A DNA stretch of 64,000 nt, taken from Trichoderma breve. Taxonomy: Eukaryota > Ascomycota > Sordariomycetes > Hypocreales > Hypocreaceae. The position numbers were made by a program, and so were the translations under genes. Where the stretch lies: the NCBI RefSeq assembly GCF_028502605.1, contig NC_079232.1, positions 6,076,001 to 6,140,000 of the forward strand. Reading direction: 5' to 3'. The notes beneath the pieces are model-generated. The model saw only the letters and a program-made list of their open reading frames with translations. It was not told the DNA's origin and searched no databases. This document shows, one piece after another, positions 45,009 to 55,158 of this stretch (the first letter of the stretch is position 1; every line of letters starts with the position of its first letter).

Positions 45009-47241
45009 ATGGCCTCATCCAACTCCGTCGCCACGAGAGTTGCCACGACCGACACGACCTCAATCGGCGACCGTGTGCGAGCTGTGAGGGAGATAGCGAG
45101 CCATGCATTGGCAACAAGTCTGGAGTCGTTGCGCGGGCGGGCGCTCGGGGTGGATACGATGAATGTGAATGTGATTGTGAATAGGAACGGCAATGGGAAT
45201 GGGAATGGGAATGGGAACAGGCTTGAATCCAGAATCACCCACAACGAATTGCATATGCACAAGCGACATCTGAGCGGCGGCGCAATTGCTGGAATCACCG
45301 TCGGCGTGGTGATTGCGGTTGCACTGCTGGCCATCTGCCTGTACCCGTGCTTCCTCTATCTCAAGCGTCGTCGAAGCAGCCATTCACATCCGCCGTTCGA
45401 TGCCGAGGTGGGCGCTGTTGGAGCCGGGCACGGTAGCAGCGCTTCTGGCGGAGCAAACACACCTCCTAAACGCCTCTCGTCGAGCGATTCATACAAGCAC
45501 AAAGGAGACTTGACCCGCGGAGGAGAAGGCGATGGAGGAAGCGCCGACTATGGCCATTGGGACGCTCATGCGGATCACAACCTTCACAATGGCTATTCTT
45601 TCCCTCTCAACACAGCATACCTGCAGCCTGGGGATCCCGGGCTCGTCAATGGCGGCATTGCTGATGAGTACCGGGTCAAAGCGCAACCATTCCCGCTGCT
45701 GGGTTGCGACGATGGCGAGTTTGCACCGCCATTAACAGACGATCTCGAGCCCGGCGTTCTCAAAGGCACCAGCGCCGACTACTACAGTCCTCATATCCCA
45801 TCCGAGGCGTTTGGCATGGTGATGCAGCCCGATCCGCCAGTCGACTCGCCTGTGCAGCCACCGTCTTCTTCGCGTTCTAGCTCCCTTCGCTTGAACATGA
45901 TGCACATGTTCCGGCGTAAGTCAGGCAGAGACGCAACATTTGATTCTACCATTTCACGATCAACCATTCCGGAAGGAGATCCAGCTTCATCTCAGCTTGA
46001 TGGGGCGACTCCGCTGCAAGCCATAACCAGTGGCGACCATGTCGAGTCTCCCACAAACCTCTCGGCTGCCTCCCTACCCCTCTCACACCACCAACCAGAC
46101 GCTGAAGCGGCGACTGAAGCAAGCCTGGCGCCAGTCAGCCCTCCCGTTAGTAATGCGCCAGAGCCTTCTTCAAAAGCCTCTCTTCCTGAATCTTCTCCAT
46201 TCCCATCATACCATCAATTTCGAAAGTCCCCCTCTCCTCCTGTTGCCTCGCCCGGAACTGTAAATCCCATGGACATAATGCCTGCCTCTACGGAAACCGA
46301 AGTCTGGCATAAAACTGAGCACCAGCTTTACGAGGCCTTCCATAAGCCGTCGCCAAGTGACCCTGCTGCTTCATTACCACAGGAGGGACTCGCCAATGGC
46401 TCTGCTATGCCGTCCCCATCTCCGACACCTCCTGAAACGCAGCCTCAGCCAATCTTTACAGTGCAGTCGCCCGGCTCTACAAACCACACCGAATTCATTC
46501 CTGATTACATCACCACCACCACCAACCCCAACACTGAAATCGACCAAGCGAATGCTCAACTTGATAACGGCGATGTCGTCATGCTAGACTCAAGTCTTCC
46601 TCCGAACCACGATCACAGCTTGGCAGCGCCAGAAGGCCGGCATCCAAGCTACCCCTCCGATCATTCCACCCCACTCCCCGGCCCCTCCTTTACCGACGTT
46701 TCATCACAGAACACGCCCTCGACTGGATTGGATACACCTTCACCCGAGTCTGTGGGAAGCTCTGATTTCCGACATAGCGCGTCACCACACTCGGGGGCTG
46801 GTAGCCACTCTCCCAGGACTGGAGTCTACCGATGCGATGAGCCTGGGTGTAACCAGTCCTTCGACCAACCACACAAACTCAAGTATGGCATACCTTTATG
46901 ATTTTCTCCCTTTTCATGTGTGAGTGTACCTACCTGTACTAACGTTGCCCCTCTTTACTAGGCATCATCAGCGCTATCATAGCAAAGACCACAAGTGCCC
47001 TTACCCAGGCTGCGGCAAGGGCTTTGGCACCAAGACCCATTTGCAAAGACATATCAATGACAGGCACGAGAAGAAGAAGAAATTCCATTGTTCTGTTGTC
47101 GGCTGCGATTATTCCAGAGCAGGCGGCAAAGCTTTCCCCAGAAAAGATAATTGGAAGAGACACATGATCAAGATTCACAATATTGAACAGCAACAACTTC
47201 CAGAGCCGATTGAAGTCGACATGGATGTAGACGGAATATGA
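45009..47241 (+). CDS. Single-pass membrane protein with C-terminal C2H2 zinc fingers
   Basis: Two exons, 45009-46882 and 46962-47241, joined through a 79-nt intron (GTATGG..TACTAG, branch CTAAC) give 717 aa. There is no signal peptide. An NRNGNGNGNGNGNR stretch (residues ~58-71) precedes a single strong membrane helix at ~91-117 (GAIAGITVGVVIAVALLAIC...) followed by basic LKRRR, predicting an N-out, C-in topology. About 480 Ser/Pro-rich residues follow, then three C2H2 fingers at ~608-702 (YRCDEPGCNQSF, HKCPYPGCGKGF, FHCSVVGCDYS) and an acidic end (VDMDVDG). The intron splits the first finger, so the full module appears only after splicing. A membrane-tethered, releasable transcription factor is a reasonable inference, not shown. 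Confidence 0.85.
45192..45215 (+). repeat. AATGGG hexamer tandem repeat (4 copies) in coding sequence
   Basis: Four perfect AATGGG units encode the alternating Asn-Gly run just before the membrane helix; copy number could vary between strains. Confidence 0.85.
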
Positions 47242-48000
47242 GCGAGACAAAGAGAAAAGAAAAAGAAATAGACAATTCTACAGAAGACGGAGGAAAGAGA
47301 AGTGAGAGACGACGCGTAGAGGAATTACTCTATGCTGCTCCACGAGGATACCACTGAGGACACCCACTTGTACAAGGGTGATCCATGATATGACACTTTG
47401 AAACTTTCATGAATACCCCGTCTATTGCAAGTCGCAAGGACGAGCTGTCAAAAAGGCGTTTCACTCAATGGCAGCTTTTAAAACACGGTTGGCGTTTTGA
47501 CTCAGTCAGCGAGCAATCCGTGGGGAAACGAGACCCAATTATAAGCTATACATTATTTTCACTTTAACAACCCTGGCAGGCCTTCATCCTCGCCTGCGTG
47601 CCACGGCGTTGGCAGCGTTTTTTTTTTTTTTTTTTTCTTCCATACGAGTATTAGGCGATGTCTGTCGTTATCTCACCAAGCGCACAGGGTACACAGTCCG
47701 GCTAGGAAATGGCATTGGAGCTTCAGCAAGCACTTGGATATTGCGAGGCGTTTTAATCAACTTATTATTTTTGTATTATATGGATGGCCCGCCTGTTGCC
47801 TTTCTTACAATGGCAAAAGAAATTTATAGGGGCAAGCTAGAGGGAGGCGTTGTTTATATCTACCTAGGCAGACAGGCAAGCATCCCTACTGGGACAAACA
47901 ATGCGCGATGGGTATATATGACAAGGGCAGATGACCCGGCAGAATAAAAGAGGCCGTTGGTTTACTGCAAATATTCTGTTTGCTTCTTGCTTTGATCGTT
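47242..48000. other. Convergent 3' spacer with a T19 tract
   Basis: 0.76 kb between convergent gene ends, including an uninterrupted run of 19 T at 47618-47636. The open frame across 47609-47947 has no family resemblance. Confidence 0.5.
47618..47636. repeat. Poly-T homopolymer (19 T)
   Basis: Uninterrupted run in the spacer downstream of the zinc-finger gene. Confidence 0.9.
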
Positions 48001-48796
48001 TCAGCTCAGTTCCTTGATTAATCTTCTGACCAATTTTCTCTGCTCATCTACGCTGAGCGACTTTTCGTCTGTCTCCTGGATGGCTCTGCCGACGGCAATG
48101 ATGGCCTTGGCGCTATCGCTGTCTACCCATAACCTGCCGTTTCTGCCTGTGGCCGTCTCAAACTGAACGCCGGCGTCAGCAAGCTCGTCCAAAACGACAA
48201 GCTTGCCGTGCTGTGCCTTCTTGGGCATCATTAGGAGACGGGCCATGCCAAGGGATATCGTAAATAACATGCCGCCTACCAATGGCCCGAGACCATCGGC
48301 TTTGCCTGTTGAAGCAGAAACACATTCGAGCTCTGCATCCATGTGCTTGTTTGCCAGAGTAACGCGGGCGTAGACCAACGCTCCGGGGGCTAGGATGGGG
48401 CGCGTCTTTTTCGTGGCGGATTCGAATGAGAGCTGAGGGAGGAGGGCGGGAGCGGTGTAATCGGAGAGGTTGACGAAGTAGACTTCAGAGGCGGATTTGT
48501 TGATGGTACCGATGACGAGCTCGCCCACCCGTGGGATATACTGAGTCGAAAACATTAGCCGATGGGACAGAATTGATACATTCGTCAATAAATCTTACCC
48601 TGCCATTTGACGTCTCTACACGAATGGCATTCTTCTGTCGGTCTGTTACTAGCTGGCCGGCCAGCGTCGGGAGGATATCGCTCGGAGGGACATGACGCAG
48701 GCCCGGACCCAGACGGAGAGGCTTCTTTGGATTTGAAGGTATCAACGAGGCATCGATGCGGTCGCCCGGCAGGACAAAGACCGGTTCTGAAGACAT
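48001..48796 (-). CDS. RRP40: Exosome complex subunit Rrp40
   Basis: Rrp40 is an S1/KH cap subunit of the nuclear and cytoplasmic RNA exosome, which trims rRNA, snoRNA and snRNA precursors and degrades RNA. Two exons on the minus strand, 48796-48599 (66 codons) and 48540-48001, join in phase 0 across a 58-nt intron (GTAAGA..ACTCAG), giving 245 aa, the usual length. Family signatures: VLPGDRIDASLIP and LRLGPGLRHVPP at the N-terminus, the S1 segment with YIPRVGELVIGTI, then KKTRPILAPGALVYARV, NKHMDAELECVS and the KH-like GRNGRLWVDS. The divergent neighbour SSZ1 starts 472 nt away, so the two may share promoter elements. Confidence 0.95.
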
Positions 48797-49268
48797 GTTG
48801 CGGCGACTCGACTCCTTTGCTGTCTGTATCCAAGGCTTGCCGCTGTAATTACGATAATCAACGATAAGAGGAATGGCGTCTTTTGTTTCTTGCGTTCAGC
48901 CTTGCGGTTGCTCTCTGGGACGAATTATTTTTCTGCCTTGATTGGGCGGATAAGCGATAAGCTGGACTGCTATGGAGGGGTACGTCTGATTGGCTGTCGC
49001 CCTATCGCCGCGCCGCGGGGTGCCTGTAGCCTCCACTAACATTGGAACCCGTTTGGCCTGGGTTTTTTCCTCTGCTCGAAATTTTTTGTAAGAGGAAAAA
49101 AAAAAAAGTAGCCCCTCCACCAGAAAATCGACTCCCCCGATCCAATCCAATCCACCCTCCCTCACAATCTTTTTGCTTGCGGATTGACGGAGGCAGAAGA
49201 ACGTTCCTTTTTTCTTTTTGATCTCATCTCTTTTGGTTTTTCACAAATACCACACAAACTCGTTCCGA
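48797..49268. promoter_or_regulatory. Bidirectional promoter region RRP40/SSZ1
   Basis: 472 bases between divergent start codons of two RNA/ribosome housekeeping genes. The right half is CT-rich and ends in the SSZ1 leader; an A11 tract lies near 49098. Co-regulation is an inference from arrangement. Confidence 0.5.
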
Positions 49269-51222
49269 ATGTCTGAGAGCAACGGCGTCAAGGCCGCGGT
49301 CGAGCCCGGCAACCGGGTTGCCATTGGCATCACCTTTGGCAACTCCAACAGCTCCATTGCCTTTACCGTTGACGACAAGGTCGAGGTTATTGCCAACGAG
49401 GACGGTGGTATGTTTTGAGTTTGTCCCGAGTTTAGATAGAGCTTGTTCTTTCGGGGGAGGGGTGTTGGCTATATGGCGCAGCAGCCTCTCCCGAAACTAC
49501 AAACTCCATCCAGCCTGAAAGTTTTATTCTCTTCTTCTCGACTGACAGTTGTGGCATCACAGACCGACAGATCCCCACCGCTCTCTCCTACGTCGATGGC
49601 GATGAGTACTACGGCACTCAGGCCAAGGCCTTCTTGGTCCGCAACCCGACTAACACCATTGCCTACTTCAGAGACTTCCTAGGCCAAGAGTACGACTGCC
49701 ATTATCCCCAAAATCTGATATCAAGGAGTGATGATAAGACATGATGAGACAGACTAGAGATATAATGCTAACCGTTCTGCTCAGGTTCAAGTCAATTGAC
49801 CCCACACACTGCCATGCTGCCGCTCACCCCCAGGATGCCTCCGGCGCCGTCTCCTTCACCGTCAAGGACAAGGCGGGCGAGGACGACGCACCTTCAGATA
49901 TCTCAGTCTCCGAGGCCGCCACCCGATACCTGCGACGCCTCGTCACCGCCGCCTCCGAGTACCTGGGCAAGAAGGTCACCTCGGCCGTCATCACCGTCCC
50001 CACCAACTTCTCCGAGAAGCAGCGCGAGGCCCTGATCAAGGCCGCCAGTGATGCCGACCTCGAGGTCCTCCAGCTCATCTCCGACCCCATTGCCGCCGTG
50101 CTGGCCTACGATGCCCGCCCTGAGGCCAAGACTGAGGACAAGATCATTGTCGTCGCCGACCTGGGTGGCACCCGCTCTGACGTCGCCGTTGTTGCCTCAA
50201 GAGGCGGCATGTACACCATCCTGGCCACCGCTCACGACTACGAGTTCGCTGGTGTCCACCTCGACCAGGCCCTGATGGAGTACTTCGCCAAGGAGTTCAT
50301 CAAGAAGCACACCGTCGACCCCCGATCAAACGCCAGGAGCTTGGCCAAGCTGCGCCTCGAGTCCGAGGCCACCAAGAAGGCCCTCAGCTTGGGCACCAAC
50401 GCCCAGTTCAGCGTCGAGAGCTTGGCTGACGGATTCGACTTCTCCGCCACCCTCAACAGGACACGATATGAGATGGTTGGCCGCAAGGTCTTTGAGGGCT
50501 TCAACCGCCTTGTTGAGAGCGTTGTTAAGAAGGCCGAGCTCGACGTTCTGGACGTCGACGAGGTCATCATGTGCGGTGGTACCTCTCACACTCCCCGAAT
50601 TGCCACCAACTTCCAGTCCATCTTCCCCGAGTCGACCGTCATCCTCGCACCCGCCACCAGCACCACCGCCATCAACCCCTCTGAGCTGCAGGCCCGCGGT
50701 GCCGCTCTTCAGGCCTCGCTGATCCAAGAGTACGAGGCTGCCGATATCGAGCAGTCGACTCACCCCGCCGTCACCACCGTCAAGCACATCTCCAACGCCA
50801 TCGGTGTCGTCACCGTCAATGCCGAGGGCGAGGACGTCTTCACCCCCATCATGCAGGCCGAGACAGCTGTTCCCGCCCGCCGCACTGTTCACATCGCCGC
50901 CGCTGCCGAGGGTGGTGACGTCCTGATCAAGGTTGTCGAGGGTGGCACTCACATCAAGGTCACCAAGCCTGAGCCCAAGGCCAGAGTCGAGGAAGTCCCC
51001 GAGGATGAGGACGACTCTGACTTTGAGGATGAGGAAGAGGAGGAGAAGCGCGAGAAGATCTGGAAGATTGGCTCACCGCTCGCCGAGGCCGCCATCAAGG
51101 GCGTCTCCAAGGGTGGCAAGGTCGAGGTCACCATTAACGTCGCCGGAGATCTCAGCGTGACCGTCACGGCTAGGGAAGTTGGCGGCAAGGGTGGTGTCAG
51201 GGGCAACCTACAGGCTCCTTAG
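49269..51222 (+). CDS. SSZ1: Ssz1, Hsp70-like subunit of the ribosome-associated complex
   Basis: Ssz1 pairs with zuotin on the ribosome to stimulate the Hsp70 that receives nascent chains. Three exons: 49269-49407, 49563-49689 and 49785-51222, all junctions in frame, 567 aa. The first exons encode the actin-like ATPase start (VAIGITFGNSNSSIAF) and DRQIPTALSYVDGDEYYG; the third has AVITVPTNFSEKQREAL, LQLISDPIAAVLAY, the phosphate-binding DLGGTRSDVAVV and VIMCGGTSHTPRI. As in yeast Ssz1, the C-terminal part is short and not a full substrate-binding domain; here it includes an acidic stretch (EDEDDSDFEDEEEEE). Codon use is strongly C-ending in exon 3, typical of a highly expressed gene. Confidence 0.95.
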
Positions 51223-51748
51223 ATTTAAGTACAGTCAAAAAAGGTAGAAGGAGGGAGATGAAGGCAAAGCGCTTATCTTGGCAAGTGAAAACACACACAA
51301 GCATGGTATGAAATGTAGAAGAAGCGTCCGGATGCTTGGAGGGGGAGGGCATGTCTTTTTTATATAGATTTTATGAGGGTGAGGGAGGCTTGCTTTACTC
51401 GAGAGATTCTAGAGAGGATGGAGCAAGAATACGGCCGAAAAATCATATGGGTTCGGAGGGGATAAATAAAAAAGGAGTCGATGTTGGCATTCCAATACAA
51501 AGAAAATGATGTGCAAATCGCGATACAAGACTTAGTATTATATGTATAAATTTGACGAATGCAGTAGACTGAGAAGTATTAGAAAACCAACTATTGCCAA
51601 CCTCCGTAACACCGAACCTGCAGAGCCGGAGATGGCTCAACGAGATGGCCGCAAACTAAACACAAAAGATAGAGTTGGAGAGAGAAGGATCATCCTTCTT
51701 CCAAGATTCGCTGTACAAAAAAGAAAAGAAAAGAAAACACACAATCGT
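51223..51748. other. Convergent 3' spacer between SSZ1 and the NT-C2 gene
   Basis: 0.53 kb of A/T-richer 3' flanks; nothing else seen. Confidence 0.45.
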
Positions 51749-53307
51749 CTATACCGCTACGCTTCCAGGTAAACTCCAAGCAACTAAATCATCTCTCACA
51801 TCAGATTCTCCAATTTCCTTTGTGCGCTTCATATGTTCTCTTTCGCGCTCGCTGCTCCCCATCGTGGGTGCCAGGCTCATCAGACTCACTACACTCTTGG
51901 AGCTCATCAAGTCGTCTTCGCGGCTGTCATCGCGGAGAATGCGTACGCCCTTCTTAAGCGGAGTGCGGTTCCCTCCCACCGTGACGGTAGAGACGCTCTT
52001 GTCGCTCGAGCCGGAAAGGGTACGGCGATGATGAGAGTGTGGGCTTTGGTGTTGATATGAGCTGCCAGGGCGAAAGTGGGATGAGGAATTCGAGTGGTTG
52101 CGACGATGGTTCATAGCCATGCGGCGATATTCATTGGGTCGAAGGGTGCCATTGTTCTCGATGTCCTCATCATAGTAGTCGTCTTCGGAGTCAGGGCTGG
52201 TAGCGCTTCTATGCTTAGTCCTCCAGCCATTGCCGCCAGAGAAAATGTCCTCGATACATTCATCGGTAGGGAGCTCCGAGGGCTGTCGAGTCCACGATGC
52301 TGCAAGAGCTCGACGATATAAATCTTGGACCTCGGCCACGTCCCGGTTTTTAGATAATGTCGGTAGAGCTACCTTGTTATCAGCTTCAAGAGGATAATCG
52401 TTAATAAATCAGCGCGCGCAAATCAAGGGTGCAAAAAAAAAAGAAAAAATCGTTTAACAAGGATTTACTTACGTCCCAAGATTTCATCTTCAACTTGTTC
52501 CGGCGCCATGAACCCTACAATGCCTCCAAAGACTGGGGCCGTCTTGAGCGGCGGCGCGATGAAGTTGCGTTCGCCATCGACCTGGATGAGCAGGATACTA
52601 ATTTTGAGAGTGCTGTTGACTTTGCTGTCTTGCATGAGATATCTGCGCATGATGCCATCCTGAACCTCTCTTTGGATCTCATCAGACAATTTCAGCTCCT
52701 TGGCACTTGTAGGGCTCAATCCAGCGCTGTTGGTTCGTCTTCTGGATGACACTGGTGATGAAGGATCTCTCATGAAGTTTTCGCTCTCCTCGACAAACTC
52801 AGCGAGGTTAATCTTGATATAACCAAGGGTGATCTTTTCCGTGAGCGCGAACTCTTGGACAATCTCCAGTTCCAGTTGGCACTCATTGAGGCTGTTGTTT
52901 TTGTCGACGGACATTCGCACGCCTGTAATCACTTTCTGGAAGTTGTACTCCACTCGATGATTGGCAATTGCAGCTTTTGGGGTGCGGCCGCGATGCTCAG
53001 CATGCATAGAGTGAGTGAGATGCCATTTGATAAAAGATGTTCCGGAAACGAGAGGTACATTGTTCAAATCATAGATCTACTCAGTGTTAGCCAAAGATTG
53101 ATCAGATGAATTCGAGATGACAATGAGTATCATATAATAATAACAATAATAATCTTACCTTGAGATGAAGTTCAAACTTGGGCTAGACACAGAATGCCGT
53201 TAGTAATAAGTCACTTGGCAGGCCAAGAGATGGCCAAGAGATGAACGGAAGAGGGTATTGAATTGCCTCACCTTGCGCCCCTTACCAACTGGGGGGAAAA
53301 AAGGCAT
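51749..53307 (-). CDS. NT-C2 (EEIG1/EHBP1-type) domain protein
   Basis: Four exons on the minus strand: 53307-53272 (12 codons), 53182-53159 (8 codons), 53076-52473 and 52383-51749, all in frame, 432 aa. The two tiny first exons supply MPFFPPVGKGRK and PKFELHLK, which run into IYDLNNVPLVSG, the start of an N-terminal C2 domain of the EEIG1/EHBP1 class (residues ~13-190; strands around TSFIKWHLTHSMH, VEYNFQKVITGVRM and LTEKITLGYIKINLAEFVE). The C-terminal half has an ordered motif (VAEVQDLYRRALAASWTRQPSE, ECIEDIFSGGNGW) and a His/Ser/Arg-rich disordered tail. In animals this C2 type binds membranes or partners in endocytosis and actin linkage; the fungal role is unknown. The micro-exons would be missed by simple gene callers. 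Confidence 0.85.
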
Positions 53308-55158
53308 GTTAGCCAATTGCTATTGCAAAAATGTCTGCCGTGAGACGGAGTCTTCCGGATCAGCCGGAGAGAGGGACGAAATGCGTCCAAGAAGCTCACT
53401 TGAGCAAACGATCGATTTGAAGAGAATGAGACGACGCTGATCCAGCAACGACCAAAGGTATGAGCACGAAGGAAGGAATGTGACAGGGGCCACGGCCACT
53501 GAAAAGGCTGCCGGATACGTGGTAACAGGCCGTCATGCCCATTCGGGCCGTGATAGTTCACCAATACGACAAGCGGGAGAGTCGGGCTTACTCAAGGCAG
53601 ACATCTGTAGCCAAACGAGGCCACGGCTAATAATAAACCAAACAACCAGTGCCGGTAAGGCCTAGGCAGTTTCACTAGTATGAGTTGGTTTGATGCTGCA
53701 GGATGCTGCAGATAGCAAAGGAAAAATTATGGAACTGGAACTGAAGCTCCGCGGCGCGACACGCTAATTGGCGCGAACCGGTAAAGACTAACCGGAGAGA
53801 AGCGATTCTGGGTCAGCAAAGCAACCTCGAGATATGCGGTTGACCGGCTGGGGGGCGTGGGGGTGGAGGAAGCAGTTGGCCGGGGACCAGAAGAAGAATG
53901 CTGAACGTTTGACGATGGACGGTTGAAAGATGGACGATGAGACGGCAAGCCGAGCGCTAGTAAACTCTGGAATGCGGAATGCTGCTCAACATCTGTCGCG
54001 TGCCCCTTTTGCCTGGTAGATGAGGTGGTATTGGAGATGAGCTGCAGATGTCGTGGATACACGGATCTCCTGTCTGGCGAGCTATGGGGAATAATGAAAC
54101 AGGGTACGCGTACTTTTCAGGGATGAGGTCGCTATAAATCCGAACCCGGTTGTGCCGATTCGTATTTGCGGTTGGTAGCGTCGTTGACAGGGATGATATT
54201 CCGGATGTAGAAGAGAGATGGTGGTGGTTGTTGTGAGTGAGTGAAGCTGCAGTGCGATCACCAAATAGATTTCATTCAAAATGGAGCTCAGAGTATAACA
54301 GGTTAATATGAGTGGTATAGATTATCAAAATGATGAAACAAAAACGAGGCTGGTGAATCAGTTGGATCTCCAGCAGATGTCTTGGGATGGGTGGATTGTT
54401 GAAAAAGTTGGAGGAGGGTAGAAGTGCGGGCGATCCGAGTTATCATTTACAGTCATACTTCAGTTGCCAGGGAAATGGTGGCAGAATTTAGTAGTTTACA
54501 GAGGCTTTAGCGATGCTTTCAAGGCGGTGAATTCGATAAAAGACAGCCCAGAGTTTAATGCATCAAAACTTTGTATGTGGAAGCCTATTTATGTACACGC
54601 CTTGTAAAAGATTAGACCCTCGCAGCGGTGCCAATAGCAACGAGAGTCAACAAAGAAAGTAAACGATGAAACTTTTAAGTTTGCCCCCTGCATCTGGGGT
54701 AAAAAGCTACCTCTGTTGATGGTAAACTGAGGGTGTCACAAGTACTAACAAAAAGTGATGTCATAGAGAAACGCCGTTTCTTCTCTATCAATTTAATGTG
54801 AAAAGGGCACGATCTTTAGAGGGCTTTGTGAATTATTCACGAAAAAGAAAATGAGAATTCAATAAGTTAAAGCTCTTAACACGCCGAAAATTGTTGCATA
54901 CTTTATCCATATTGCAATTTGCGATTGAGGTAATACAACAGCAAGATTGGTTGAACAGCACTTCAGTTAGTAGGTGCATGTACCTAGCTTGCCATTCGCT
55001 CACCAAAACGCAAAAGCGAATGGCTCACTGCCGCGCTTATCGATAACGCAACTTTACCTAGAAAGTTTCCCAGGCCTTTCCAAAGCATCGCCGCGACAAC
55101 AAAACCGTGTTCAAGGACGCAATTGGGCTTTGCACAAGCTCGCCAGCTCGCCATTGCG
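53308..55158. other. Divergent spacer between the NT-C2 gene and POP1
   Basis: About 1.85 kb of promoter and leader sequence. A 111-codon Ser/Pro-rich frame at 53727-54062 (minus) has no family resemblance and is read as leader of the minus-strand gene. Nothing else supported. Confidence 0.5.

Noticed and set aside
47609..47947. 112-codon frame beginning at the poly-T tract
   Set aside because: Starts in a homopolymer without an ATG at its first codon and matches nothing; treated as spacer.
50326..50952. 208-codon frame opposite SSZ1
   Set aside because: Antisense shadow created by the strong C-ending codon bias of SSZ1.
53727..54062. 111-codon Ser/Pro-rich frame on the minus strand
   Set aside because: No family resemblance; position fits the leader of the NT-C2 gene.
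55123..55158. Longer N-terminus for POP1
   Set aside because: The upstream extension begins with TTG; the ATG at 55159 has a good start context.
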